Origin: Valencia hispanica
Taxonomy: Eukaryota > Chordata > Actinopteri > Cyprinodontiformes > Valenciidae
Direction of reading: 5' to 3'
NCBI GenBank assembly: GCA_963556495.2
Contig: OY747721.1
Location: 29,260,349-29,324,348 of the forward strand
DNA length: 64,000 nucleotides
Shown: one piece after another, positions 13,301 through 24,068 of the stretch
Numbering within the stretch: position 1 is the stretch's first letter
How the letters are laid out: each line of letters opens with the position of its first letter
The notes under the pieces: model-generated
Told to the model about the DNA's origin: nothing
The model's database searches: none
Seen by the model: only the letters and a program-made list of their open reading frames with translations
Translations under genes and position numbers: made by a program

Positions 13301-16300
13301 GACGCCTCCCTTGTGAGGTGTGTCAGGAGGACGCCTTGGGACTCCTCCCGAGGAGCTGGCCCAAGTGGCTGAGGAGAGGGAAGTCTGGGTCTCTTTGCTT
13401 AGGCTGCTGCCCCCGTGACCCGACCCCGGATAAGTGGAAGAAGATGGATAGATGGATGGATGGAATTTAAAATCTATTTCAAATGAGAAAGGTTTTTAGC
13501 CTAATCTAGATCAGCTGAGCTCATATCTGTGTTCCTGCCTCTGTTCCAATCTCAGTTCACTTCTGCACTTACAAGGAAAAGTTCATCAGTCTCTACTGCC
13601 GCCTGTCCTCCGTCCTGGACCTGGACGCCCTCATTACCCAGCAAGCACTGCGGGAGGCTATCACAGACGTTGAGGTGACGACCGCCAAATCCCGACACCA
13701 GCTCATCCTGGACTACATCCAGGTGAGGAAACCAACTGCCTTATTCTAGCAGCTCTAACACGTTTCTCTAAGCTTTTTCAGGATGCAACTTGCTGTGGTG
13801 AAAATCTGCAGTTTCAGTTTGGATAAGGTTCATGGGAGCATGTGATCCTAACCAACCTGGGCAGCTGAAACGCAGCTTGCGCATCATTAGGAACTGGAAC
13901 CACAGAAAAGCCGAGGGATATGCCTTGTGCTGGGTAATTTATCCTCGGGTCTCTGCAAATCCATGCAGCGGAGTTAAACCAGTAAGCAGGGAAGCTTGGA
14001 AATACCTCTGTGGCGTGAAACCATTATTAATAGAAATAATTTTTCAAGTATTTGACTGCTGAAGAAGAAACAACAGGAAGCCTGAATTTTTTAAGTATTA
14101 AAGTGTTTATGAAGCAACTTTTCATCCATTAAATGGTGACCATTTTTTTCTCCCCGTTTGGAGATTCTGAGGAACCGCCACCGCTAATGGAGGCTGACCA
14201 CAAAACCTCAGCAGTGCCCTCCAAATGCAGAGCGAGTGACACCATCTGATTGCTTTTTATAAAGCTCGGAAAAAATGGGTTCTGACCACAGTGAGCTACT
14301 CAATGTCGGAGTAGCTCTCTTACATTTGCTCATCGGGTTGTTTTTTTTTCATTGCTTTTTTTGACAATTATTCAATCTGGTTTTAGATGCTGTGTATCTG
14401 GAAGGATTTTTGCTCTTACTTTTTTACTTTTGGGCAGTTGTTATGTCGTGTAGCCGTGGCAACAAGAGTTGAAAAGGAGGCTTAAGCAGGACCAGAAGCA
14501 TAGAGGGAAGGAGGAAGTTCAAACCATCTCTTCCATCAATCATAATCGTCAAGGATCTTATTCCCAGCCCTGTTTTGCCCAGCTTTTTAACCATATGACC
14601 AGGCTAAGGATTATACAGGAGAGGCAAAAGCAAATGATTTGGATTAGCAGTGATTGCTAACAACTGATGTCATCCAGGACATGTTGCTGTGGAACATCAT
14701 CTCTGCTGCCTGGAAACTGAGCTGTTAGCGACCCATGCCAGTCATGTGACTGTCATACAGCAACAGTCTTGAGTCAGAGGCCTCTTCGGATACTTTGCAA
14801 CACCCACCGCTACCAGAGATCCTTCCTACCAACAGCATCAACATCAACTCTTTGAGGATGATATGTCTCAAACTGCTCATTTTCCACTATTTTTAAATTG
14901 AATTGAATTTTAATCAACCAAGTTTCCATAATGAACATTTAGATTATATAATTGATTTATTTATTTATTTCAGACCCAGGAGGATCCATATAAACTAAAA
15001 TACACAGTACAAAGAATAATATACAACTACAATACTGCAATACAATATGTACATTCCCACACTCACATATACGTACATATAATCACCCACTACACATTCA
15101 ATGTCTAACATACAGGCAATTCCGCCAGTGATTCAATAGAGTTGATGAGAATCTGACAGAACTGCACACAGGATTAGCTACACCATCAATTAAGCCATTT
15201 TCTGACCCAGTAACCCTACACATGAATTTGTACATCATATTACGCAAGACATCAGAACAGGTAGGCACTCCGATGGTGACAAACATGTGGCTAGCACTAG
15301 AGCTCCTTGACGCTCTCATCATGAGTCTCATGCTATCATTATAAGCCACCATCAATTTTTTAATACTACTTTGTTTATATCGACACCAAAGGTAGGCAGT
15401 ATACAATGATGTACAATATGCTCTGAAGAGTGAAATCTGAACTGGTAAGGAGCACAAACTGAACTTCCTTCCCAGTATATTTGCCTGAGTATACAGCTTC
15501 CTCCACTGCCGCAAAATATCCTTATCATCAGACAGGTCATCAACAATAACATGGCCCAGATAGGTAACCTCATCGCACACACTAAGTGCTGCGTTTGACA
15601 GATAAAATTCAGGAAATATTAACCTCCTGTCTTCTCTGCTTCTGAGGATCATGATCTTACTCTTTTTAGCATTATATCTCATATCAAAGTCTGCTCCATA
15701 CTGACTGCATATTCTCAGTAGATGTTGGAGACCAGCACTATATGGACTAAAGATGACCAGATCATCTGCATAAATGAGATGATTGATTAGTGTGTCACCA
15801 ATCCTGCATCCTGTATTGCTTGCATTTAATAAGAAAGACAACTCATTGACATACATATTAAAAAGAAAGGGAGATAAAATTCCACCCTGACGAACCCCAT
15901 TGGTCACATGGAATGGAGTAGATATCACACTCCTCCATCTCACTCTCATTGTCTGAAGAGAGTACCAGTTTACCAAAATTCTAATTAAAAACCCAGGAAC
16001 TCCAATATTCATAAGCTTTAAAAATACTTTCTCATGATTTACACGATCAAATGCCTTAGAGGCATCTATGAAACATGTAAACATAGTCGTATTTTGTCTT
16101 TTTTTTAATCTAAAATTTCTTTTAATGCAAAGATACATAAATCAGTGCCATGCTGTCGTCTAAAACCAAATTGATTGTCCGAAATCAGGACATACCTCTC
16201 AAGCCTCCTCAATATCACTATCTCCAACACTTTAGACACAACACTGGCCAAAGCTATTGGCCTATAGTTGTCAAAGCTGTTTAACCTCCCCACTTTATCC

Positions 16301-19300
16301 TTGACAACTGGCACTAGCACAACAGAGAGCATAGAGTCAGGCAGCTTTCCATGGACAAAGAAGGCACAAAAACACATAGCCACTAAAGGGCACAATTTCT
16401 TACTAGCATATTTTAAATGTTCAGCTGTAATTTTATCCAGTCCAGAAGCATTATTATCTTTTAACTTCATTAGTACTTCAGAGATTTCTGCAGAAGTAAC
16501 ATTAACATCATCACTGAAATCTACATTATTCACTACAAGTGCTATACTTTTTACACAATTTAGTAATTCAAAATATTTATTCCGCCATAGCTGTACAATT
16601 TCTTCAGCTCCACTCACCCATCTATATTAAATGGGAATGTTGCTCTACATTGTTTAATAGTTTTTATCTCCTTCCAGAAGTCATTGACATTATTATTTTG
16701 CAGCTTTCTAGCCAGTCAATCTGTCCTCATGGTGATCTCATTTCTCTTAATGTAGCGAAGTGCATATTTGACTCGCCTATTGGTGCATTTCTTGTTCTCA
16801 AACAGTGGGCCATGTCTACTTTTGCCTGTCTCAACCCATTTTTTAAATGCACACGTGCCTCTGCATGAAATTCTTCCACATAATCAATCCAGCCTGGCCT
16901 CCCCTGATACCCTTTTACCTGATGTTTACATATAGCACCACAACTGCTTGTGATGCTGTTCATTTTTACAGTTCATATTCCGACATAATAGTGCATCTTT
17001 TGGGACCTTGATTTTACCCAACAACTCATCAGTAAGATCAATATATCTATTAATATCTTTATTGGACAGTTTTGACCAGTCTATTTTGTCCACATTAGTA
17101 TCACTGTCCATAGGTAACATTACTGGTATATTGCCAGTGTTCAGCACCATATGGAAAGGTATATGGTCCGAGGTAGCCAACTCATAATCAATCTTCATCA
17201 TACTGATAGAGTTGTGAGCATCCACTGTACTAATGCAGTGGTCTAACCAGGAAGTGGTATGCCAGGCCTCACTAATATAAGTGAAAGTCTCCTTTGGCAA
17301 CAGTGCTTTACTAGATAGAACCAATCCACTATCTGAAGAGAAGTGCAGTAGATGATTACCAAATAACGAATTGGCATCACTCACATCTGCATACATATCA
17401 CCAACCACAAAAATGCAAGAAGAGGAATTGTCCTGGATAAAGGCCATAACAAACGCCAGTCTACTAAGATACTCCTCCTCATTTTGTAAGCTCTCATATG
17501 GTGTGTATACAATCAAAATGATTATTTTCTTCTCATTGCAGCACAACTCAATCCCAATAGCCCAATTAACTCCCAATCGTATGACATTCACCATCTGGTC
17601 CTATTTTTTATTCCACATTGTAGCTACGCCCCCAGGGATCCTCCCCCGAATAATTCCAGTACTTAAATCAGTTGTTGACTCTCCCAGCCCATGAAAGTCC
17701 ATATACATAGAATTTAATCCTTCCAGATCTTGTTTTGCCAAAAACGTCTCCTGTATGTACAGAATGTCACTGCTCTCCATCAGTTTATCCACAACAATAC
17801 GACGTGATTTATCAGTTTCAGTATGGCCTATACACAGCCCACGCACGTTGTAAGATACTACACAGATATCCATCAAGAGAGAGGAAGGTTATTTCATAGC
17901 AACTATGCAGTTTGGCTCTCATGTGGAGCTACAGGTGTACCTTGACATGTCAGTTCACTCTTCCCTCATTACCAAGAGCTTTATAGCTCCAGGCCTCACA
18001 ATACCGGCGAACATAAATCCCCTCAGGCCAGAGTTTTGGGTCGTAAATATCGGCAACATTGTTGCATTCAGCAGTGATATGAAAAGAGCCATACCTGCTA
18101 CGGGCCGACTCAATCCTGCGACACGTCATCGTTGTATTCTCCAGTTTCTCAGATAAATAATCACAAAGCGTGTCTGCATCCAATGTGGGAGAAAACCTTG
18201 TGGCAAACACATTCACCAGTTCCGTCTTCACCACACCAATGTTGCTCTCTGTACCAGTTCCAATTATCCCCACTTTCCTCTGCTTGCTCTGGGGCTTTGT
18301 TGGAATCTTCTCTTTTAAGAGCACTGACTTTTTCCGCCCTTCTTTCACTACAACACTCAACTTCGGGGAATGTAGTTGCGATTGTGGCGATGTTGCTGCA
18401 ACCTCCAGAGGCTCCTGTTGTTGACCGGAGCCCAGAAGCTCTTTCTCTCCTCCTTGAGAGGCACTGGCTATCCCGGTGTCCAAACCTAGGCAACCCATTT
18501 TCCTAGCAGTGGACTTGTTGATCTTCTCCGTGCTACCCGGGTCCGCTGGTCTCCCATTTCCCTGTTGTGCAGCGCCAGCCTCTCCAGGACCATAGCCAGA
18601 GCGCGTCTCCACCGCTGCCACTCTGCGATCCATGGCCGCTACTGTTGCTCCAAGGTTCCCACTCACGTCCAGCTGCACTTCCAATGCTCTCCACAGACCA
18701 GAGACTTCCTGGTCCAGCTGCTCCACTCGGCTGACCAGCGCTGAGGCATCCATGTTTCCAAACCCAACAGGCAGTAGTTCATCCAAGTAATGGGAGACAA
18801 ACCTCGGGATATTTTCCCCACATTCATTTAGCTCTTTCAGACAGGCCTTAATATTATTATTGTCTTTCTGTGGGCCTTTGTGCGTAACACACCGTAGAGT
18901 AGTATTTGGGCACACTTCAAACAGAAGCCGCTTGGATTCCTCAATCCATGCAGATGAGAAATTGTTTGTTGTCAACAAAACAATTTCATCATGACTGAGT
19001 GTTCTCATTTTCAGTACAATAAGTTTAAAAGTTCATCCTCCACTATCACCTTCCCAGAATCCGTTTAATAAATTGCAGGTTTTGTGCGAGGGCAAGCAGA
19101 ACCACCAGGCCTACCTCCGCCAGCACCCAACACCACCGCCGTCGATATGATAAATCGTATTGAAATGACTTCTATAATCTCTGTTGCATCATAGCTTCAC
19201 CTTAAATAAATTGGATATAATGGCCTGTACCTGTTTATCTAGTCCAAAGGACCCCAAAGCGGTTTACACCACATTCAGTTATTCACCCGATCACGCACAC

Positions 19301-22300
19301 ATTCACACACTGATGAAAGTTTTAATCTTTTTGTTTTTTTAAATATGCAACACTGCCAGATTTTATACTTATTTATTAGTAGTTCCTCTTTGTTAAACTC
19401 TACTGACGTTTTTCATGTCTTAGTAGGTGTAGAGACTTATGTAAGCAGAACTGCTAAAAACAATTTCCAAGTCTTCTTCATTCAACTCATTGCCTTACTT
19501 TAATAGAAAACAGACAAGATTCAAACATCAAATTACACACAATTCAGGTTAAAAATTGATCAAATGCTTAAAATTCCTTATTCACTAAAGTATACTAGAA
19601 ATGTAAATAATAGGATAATTCTAATTAGTTTTGAAGACGTTTTTTTGTGAAGTACTTATTAGCTGTCTGTATCTTACCTGCAAGAGACCGAAGTTTTCTT
19701 TGAACTGAGTTTGTAGAAAAATAGAAATAATTTAAATCTAGAGGAATGTGACTGGTCAGATTGAAGCATCTGATACAACCAACATATAAACAACTCAAAT
19801 ATGTCATACAGCTGATCCAAAGTTGTCTCAACCAATTTTAAACCTATCATTTTTTTCACAAAGTGACTGTTTGAAACAAAAATTAATATCAGTGTTTCTG
19901 TATTCCTGTTTGGTGAAGAGTGGTGCTGTGGGCTTCCTTGCCACATGCGTGTGCTTAAAATGATGGAAACTACCATGGAAACCACTCCCACAACATGACT
20001 CATATGACTCGTATAACGCAACAGTTTCTTCTTTTTTTAATTTGATTCTTGACAGTTCTGATGTGTGTTAGATTTTCAGCTTACAGTTTACCTAAACCTT
20101 TTCTACATTAATGTGCAAAGCAGCACATTGAATAATGAAAGACAACTGGAGCAATTATTTTAATAACTACTTTTAGCAGAAATATACTGAACTTATGAAA
20201 TGTTAATATTTAAACATTAGACTAAAATACTGCTAAGTTTTCCATCTGCTGAATTGGTTTGGGTTTCAGAGTGAGTATCAGGTGAAGTAAAGCAAGGACT
20301 CAAGGTTTAACATTTTTTTCATCGATCTGTTTATCCCTGTAATGAATTGATCTGATATTGGAAGCAAAAGATACACAAAATTAAATTCTTCACAGCACAG
20401 ACCGAGGTAGAAACAGAAACGTCTGAGCTACTGAAACTTCAGAGTGACAATTGAAACCTCAGCCGATCTGCGGTTTAAATCATGAAGCGGCTGTCAGTTT
20501 ATTCTGCTACAGATGGAAATTTAAAGAATTCCACGGCTCAGTTTTCCTCCCATGTTGCAAAGAAAAACAGTTTAATCTGTGGTGAATCTCCAGGAAATCT
20601 TTTGTTTGTTGTCATCTTACTGTAGGCTGTGTGCTGTTCAGCAAAACAGAGGGCCAAGAAGATCAGACAGTGTTCATACTGGAGCTGCAGCACATAAAGA
20701 GGTCCAATATCTAACCAACAGAGGCAAAACAGCTATACATCGAAACCAAAACAAGGAATTACAGAATATATGAACAAAGAGGCAGAAATTATCAGAAAGA
20801 GGACTGAAAATATAAATGATATATATTTATTGAACGAATATAGAACAAATGACAGCAAAAACAAAATATTTTAAAAGCAAAGACCAAATGAAATTACAAA
20901 GATTGTTAAAAAAAAGACAACAAACAACAAAAAAGCTTTCAAACTTTTACAGGAGTTCCAAAAAATCAACACACACTACACCCCAAACCATCCATCCAAC
21001 ATCTGATCATTCTATCAGCAGCTGTTCCAGAACCACATTGTCTTGGTTAGACTCTCCAAATCTCCTACTGAGACCAACCAAAACAACGGGGTTAGACTCT
21101 GAGGGCAATTCAGAGAATACTCACAAATTTTTTATATGACATCACAAATAATCCAGTCCTCACGTGGAGTCATATGTTGTCCTTAAACACTCTTCTGCAG
21201 GAAGCTACTTCATGTTTTTGTCCTCTGACACCTCGTCCATTTTAGATCTTTCTCATCACTCTATTTGGGTACCACACTGAAAACCAAACCCAGAACATCA
21301 GTACCAGTACCTCATAAAAGCTGTTGTGGAAAGCAGAATCTGGTCAAACAAATATCCTTAATCTAAGAACAGTTTTTGATTAATAGTAGTAAAGATATCC
21401 ATCCATCAATTATCTATACCGTCTGTCCTTTGCAGGGTCGCGGGGGAGTGGGATATGTCCAGCGGTCATTGGGTGGACACCCTGTATTTGAGGGCAAACA
21501 AAGTTCAGCAAGTTACACCAGTTTATTCAACCCAGCACATTTTTCTAATGCAAACACATTCCGTTCCCAGGCAATCCAGTTATGTCAAGGCTCTTCTTTT
21601 TAGGGGGGAGATGGTACCACAAAGGAGTTCACGTGACGTTCAAGGGCAGATATCCAATTAGCAGGGGCAATCGTCAATGTTCATTAACCATCCTACCCTC
21701 GCCCTTGTTTTTTGCAAGATTCTGACATTCCACACATCAAACGAACAGGTGCTGCCTGCATGTTTTGCTTCTCCAAACCAAAAATTCTTCAACTTTTAAA
21801 ACACACAGGCTTTATGACTTCACTTTAACCACTTTTTTCCTGTGTCTTTCTTCAGCAAACCAATAACTAACAACAATATATGATAGCATGTAAGTCTGTA
21901 AATATATGACACCGACAGTTCAAACTTATTACATGTTTGAATGCAGGCTGGTTAGCTGCAATGCAGGAAATCGTCTAGTACAGCTAATGCAGCTCAATAA
22001 AAATAACCACAAAGTTTAACCACAAAAGCGTTCCGATTAATCTAATTAAAACACATTGAGCGTGAGTTCAGGAAGTTTTCTAGTCCTGCTTTGTCGTGTG
22101 CTATGACCAGTTATCCTGCACACCGGAATCAGGAGGATAAGTTCCGGGCAGAAAAGTGGCAGAAGTGCTCATTGCACCACCATCACCTTTACAAAGCTGG
22201 GAAAGGAAGGTGTTATAGAGATAGATGTGAAGACACAGTTCAGGGTCCTGGGTGTAGAAGGAGGGACCATGTGAGAATCTTTTAAAGAAAATAAATCAAA

Positions 22301-24068
22301 TCTAGTTCACCTTAAGTAAACAAATTTCTGACAATGAATGCACAATACCAACTGTCAAGCACGGTGGTAGAGGGACCAGTTTTCCAGCCACAAGTCCTGT
22401 GCAACTTGCTTCCATTGATCTTACGATGAACTTCTCTTTATACCAACGTATTCAAAAGTCACAATTAACCCTCCTTGTTACTGGGTAGGGCATTTTGTGT
22501 GTGCTATATTAAATCCAGCGAGGTGCCCAGAATCCAATTTTCTTGTCTCTTTTTGTCTCAACAGCAGCTGGATGAGATGCGACGTGACCTCCGCTGGATA
22601 ACAGATGCCCTGCAGTACGCGCGCTACAAGCAACCCCGCGGCGGCGTACTAATCACCTGTCTGGTGGACGCCAATGCTTCAGAAAACGATTCTGGACAGC
22701 AGAAGACTGACTCCACCTCCTCCACAATGGACTACATGCCTACACCTTCTCCATCACCAGAGCTCCGGCGCAGAAAGGCCATTGGTGGTGCGTATGAAGC
22801 TTTTCATCTAAAAAGCAGACCAAACTAGCTACATAACTTTATCCTGACCTCTGTCTGACAGACTCTCTGTTCGGCTCTGATGAGGATGGCTCCTCTGAGG
22901 TATTCTTGCCCACTGACAGCGACTATGACTCCAGTGATGCTCTGAGCCCCCGAGAACTGGACTTGCTCTACTCCCCGGCCTCGGATCTGTCCCAGCAGGT
23001 CTTGCACTCGCTGGGCGGCAGCGCCCCGGACGTTCTGCAGATCCACGAGCTCAGGTAGCCTTAAACACTTCATAGAGGCCAAGGGTGATTCAGACACTAA
23101 AGTCTTCTGCTGCTTTCTGATATTCATTCCAGAGAAATTAGCCCTGTTAAATAATGGTATTTATAACAGACCAGAGCCCTATCTTTAAAGATCATTGATA
23201 CTCAAGAAGAGTCACAATGAGACAAAAAAAACATACTGGCTTTACTTCTCTCTGCCCATCCTCTGTAGTCTGATTCCTCCATCCTTTAATCTGATTTCTC
23301 CATCTTTCTCCCTCTTTAAGGTACAGAATTTGCCCACCGACAGACCTTCCTGTCTCCACTTCCAGGAAGGATCCTCTCCTACCCACCTCCACTTCTCCAT
23401 CCAGAGATCTCCCCCTCCCCACCTCGCCTCACCCGCCACCTCGCTCCAGGACCCTGCCGACATCTCCGTCCCTCCCCTTGTCCCCCAGGTTCTACAAAGA
23501 TCTGCCTCGGTCTTTCCCTCTGTCCCCAGCTCTGTCCGACACCACCAAGACTTTTGAGGGCCTCTCACTTACTAAGGAGGGCCCAGCCCCTCTGAGGGGC
23601 CTTGCCAATCCACCGGCCAAACGCAAACTGCTCTCCAGGAGCCACCGGGGGCAATATTTCAGTGGGCCCCAGCGCTGGCTCCGGGGCCACAGTGGGGAGA
23701 GTCTCACTGGGTCGTTATCCGAGGGCGTTTACACCAGGCAGCTGGACGCAGACCTTACTCCACTGGAGGACCCACCCTCACCACAGGGCCACACCTACAT
23801 CAGCCATGTCTCCTGCGTACTGGAGAGCCGTAAAGCCCGGCACCGGGAGCCGCGACCCCATGTTCGTAAGATCTTTGTGGAGCCCTGCAAGGATGTGTCA
23901 CCGAACCAGGAAGAGGAGACTGTAACGGCTGCAGGAGTCTCAGTGGTTGTAGCACAGGCAGAGTCTGGAGAGGAGGGGGAGGAGCCAGAGGGAGCCACTG
24001 CCCAGGAAGTGGATTCAGATGACCAAACGAACACGCAGGTCTCAGAGATCATCAGCAGCACACTGTAG
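1356..24068 (+). CDS. ankfn1: ankfn1, 3' part: nine exons of ankyrin repeat and fibronectin type III domain protein
   Basis: The exons I place are 1356-1394, 1532-1747, 6613-6779, 7016-7187, 9460-9628, 13556-13722, 22565-22787, 22862-23054 and 23321-24068. They total 2094 nt, keep one frame throughout and give 697 residues plus a stop. Nearly all junctions are clear AG/GT sites; the donor after 6779 is weak (gttctt), and the end of exon seven could be 22784 instead of 22787. The product carries the conserved ANKFN1 stretch after the FN3 domain, with landmarks such as [41 protein letters not shown] and [11 protein letters not shown]. The C-terminal exons are Ser/Pro rich and then acidic. The family (Drosophila wide awake, mouse Nmf9) encodes a cytoplasmic scaffold linked to neuronal excitability and vestibular or circadian behaviour. 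The N-terminal ankyrin and FN3 exons are missing from the window. The identity rests on remembered family sequence. Confidence 0.9.
1795..5490 (-). mobile_element. L2-type LINE, degenerate, antisense inside an ankfn1 intron
   Basis: Reading the minus strand from about 5490 down, there are pieces of an SGNH/esterase-like ORF1 segment (ISGPLPTLN at 5241-5489), an endonuclease segment (FLINDLITE and [11 protein letters not shown] at 4300-4596), a reverse-transcriptase segment ([16 protein letters not shown] at 2930-3166) and the C-terminal PLIWNKL segment (1968-2177). That order is what L2-clade LINEs of fish show. The frame is broken many times, so the copy is dead. The 3' end lies close to 1795, only about 50 bp past the donor of the exon ending at 1747. 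The exact ends are not fixed, because no target duplication was found. Confidence 0.75.
5589..5692. repeat. (CCTA)n microsatellite
   Basis: About 25 tetramers start as cctg and become cctacctacc. Together with flanking sequence they create a false Tyr-Leu-Pro-Thr repeat open frame on the + strand. Confidence 0.95.
5760..6612. other. ankfn1 intron, nothing recognised
   Basis: AT-rich intron sequence between the L2 LINE and the exon at 6613. No open frame or structured repeat stands out. Confidence 0.6.
7391..8988 (+). mobile_element. Complete Tc1/mariner transposon, DD38E (Intruder-like), TA target duplication
   Basis: The two ends are perfect inverted repeats of 27 bp (7391-7417 and 8962-8988). 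Both sides are flanked by the dinucleotide TA (7389-7390 and 8989-8990), the target duplication of Tc1/mariner. The element is 1598 bp and holds one intact transposase gene. Beyond the first 27 bp the two ends do not match, so this is a short-ITR element rather than the long IR/DR type. It sits in the ankfn1 intron between the exons ending at 7187 and starting at 9460, in the same orientation as the gene. Confidence 0.95.
7783..8826 (+). CDS. Tc1/mariner transposase, intact, DD38E catalytic triad
   Basis: This 347-residue protein would cut and paste its own element at TA sites. The N-terminal half has two helix-turn-helix DNA-binding regions (about residues 5-50 and 75-115) around a GRPR hook at 59-62. 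The catalytic residues are D154 (WTDESKFE), D244 (QQDNDPKHT) and E283 ([10 protein letters not shown]), with a glycine-rich box at 186-197 (VKHGGGN). Between D244 and E283 there are 38 residues; the usual Tc1 enzymes have 34. The additional four residues lie in the stretch [16 protein letters not shown]38E spacing is the mark of the group described as Intruder, a sister of DD34E/Tc1. There is no frameshift or stop, and all catalytic residues are present, so it may encode an active enzyme. The start is the only Met at the expected MARKR end. Confidence 0.95.
   Translation: MARKRELSSETRQSILVLRNEGYSMREIAKKLKTSYNGVYYSLQRTAQTGSNQSRKRSGRPRCTTEQEDKYIRVSSLRNRRLTGPQLASSLNSTLKTPVSTSTVKRRLRDSGLQGRVAKKKPYLRLANKRKRLRWAKEHRHWTEEDWKKVLWTDESKFEVFGSQRRTFVRRRTTEKMLEECLTPSVKHGGGNVMVWGCFGAGKVGDLYRVKGILNKEGYHSILQRYAIPSGQRLIGANFILQQDNDPKHTSKLCKNYLEKKQAAGILLVMEWPAQSPDLNPIELLWEQLDRMVRKKCPSNQSKLWELLLEAWGAISPDFLNKLTARMPKVCNAVIAANGGFFDESKV
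8991..9459. other. ankfn1 intron, A-rich, nothing recognised
   Basis: Low-complexity A-rich sequence (about 9050-9130), a G run near 9220 and unique sequence up to the acceptor at 9459. Confidence 0.6.
10404..10785. mobile_element. Short inverted-repeat MITE, probably hAT-like
   Basis: The ends are imperfect inverted repeats (taggaatgtaagaaaa on the left; on the right the reverse complement reads tagggatgtgtactgg). Both arms are rich in cgatat/atcgcg motifs. The 8 bases outside each end agree at 6 of 8 positions (ttcattta and tccattaa), which fits an old hAT-type duplication. There is no open frame. Confidence 0.6.
10786..11879. other. ankfn1 intron, nothing recognised
   Basis: Unique-looking intron sequence. 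The minus-strand open frames at 11167-11499 and 11500-11691 have no recognisable motif. Confidence 0.5.
11880..13466 (+). mobile_element. RTE-like LINE fragment, 5'-truncated, frame-broken
   Basis: The + strand encodes reverse transcriptase in two pieces (about 11900-13024 and 13018-13470). Clear motifs are [49 protein letters not shown] and [13 protein letters not shown], followed by the C-terminal [12 protein letters not shown]. The catalytic FADD box reads FADE, itself a loss of function. There is an in-frame TGA near 12068 and a frameshift near 13018. The tail is a short tggatgga repeat. It ends 90 bp before the acceptor of the ankfn1 exon at 13556. The clade name is a best guess: this very common fish family has the short simple-repeat tail of RTE elements. 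Confidence 0.8.
13723..14956. other. ankfn1 intron, nothing recognised
   Basis: Intron sequence with short chance open frames only (76 codons at 13832 and 63 codons at 14469). Confidence 0.5.
15098..17876 (-). pseudogene. LINE ORF2: endonuclease plus reverse transcriptase, broken
   Basis: The order is apurinic-type endonuclease and then reverse transcriptase. The endonuclease starts with [12 protein letters not shown] and has IQETFL, VGDMYAD and the C-terminal SDHIPFH. The reverse transcriptase has [58 protein letters not shown] and the catalytic [12 protein letters not shown]. The YADD box is intact. One nonsense codon and at least two or three frameshifts separate the parts, so this copy cannot make ORF2 protein. 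The number of lesions is small for about 2.8 kb, which suggests a fairly recent death. Confidence 0.85.
17950..19008 (-). CDS. LINE ORF1 protein, intact 352 residues
   Basis: This would be the nucleic-acid-binding partner protein of the LINE. The middle part has a heptad-like stretch (about residues 90-130) followed by a polar linker of about 140 residues. The C-terminal third ends in a compact domain (about 250-345) with [15 protein letters not shown], a position and pattern seen in ORF1 proteins with an RRM-like or CTD-like fold. I see no CCHC zinc knuckle. The frame is open from the start to a stop just upstream of ORF2. The N-terminal 80 residues match nothing that I know. Calling it ORF1 rests mainly on position in front of the endonuclease. 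Confidence 0.7.
   Translation of the reverse strand: MRTLSHDEIVLLTTNNFSSAWIEESKRLLFEVCPNTTLRCVTHKGPQKDNNNIKACLKELNECGENIPRFVSHYLDELLPVGFGNMDASALVSRVEQLDQEVSGLWRALEVQLDVSGNLGATVAAMDRRVAAVETRSGYGPGEAGAAQQGNGRPADPGSTEKINKSTARKMGCLGLDTGIASASQGGEKELLGSGQQQEPLEVAATSPQSQLHSPKLSVVVKEGRKKSVLLKEKIPTKPQSKQRKVGIIGTGTESNIGVVKTELVNVFATRFSPTLDADTLCDYLSEKLENTTMTCRRIESARSRYGSFHITAECNNVADIYDPKLWPEGIYVRRYCEAWSYKALGNEGRVN
19230..19320. repeat. Interspersed repeat fragment (ccaaagcggtttacacc type)
   Basis: The string around ccccaaagcggtttacacca, followed by attcaccc and cattcacacactgatg, is a widespread teleost repeat motif. Its parent element is not clear to me. Confidence 0.5.
19321..21394. other. ankfn1 intron, AT-rich, no gene recognised
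   Basis: AT-rich sequence with short open frames (19625-20021 on minus, 20579-21139 on plus) that have no recognisable motif and biased, low-complexity composition. Confidence 0.5.
21395..21495. repeat. Interspersed repeat fragment (tccatccatc ... gcagggtcgcggggg type)
   Basis: This shares the pattern of a second copy at about 38750-38890: a tccatcc run, a gcagggt-G-rich core and a ccagcggtca segment. It is a common fish dispersed repeat. Confidence 0.65.
22340..22460 (+). pseudogene. Possible short Tc1-type transposase relic
   Basis: The phrase ctgtcaagcacggtggtaga would translate as VKHGG, the glycine box of Tc1 transposases. Only about 100 bp follow before unique sequence. The match is too short for a firm call. 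Confidence 0.25.

Larger units (their letters stand above)
14957..19145 (-). mobile_element. Nearly full-length two-ORF LINE, antisense in ankfn1 intron
   Basis: Read on the minus strand, the element has an intact ORF1 (19008-17950), an endonuclease (17876 to about 16930) and a reverse transcriptase (16617-15098), and it ends in an aaat-repeat tail at about 14957-14975. The endonuclease frame is interrupted by one in-frame TAG (near 17601) and one frameshift (near 16950). The reverse transcriptase also carries breaks near 16700 and 16120. I cannot assign a clade with confidence. No target duplication was found, so the ends are approximate. Confidence 0.8.

Noticed and set aside
22091..22285. 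64-codon frame before ankfn1 exon 22565
   Set aside because: Not in phase with ankfn1 and without a supporting acceptor/donor pair; homologues go directly from the YIQ end to QLDE.
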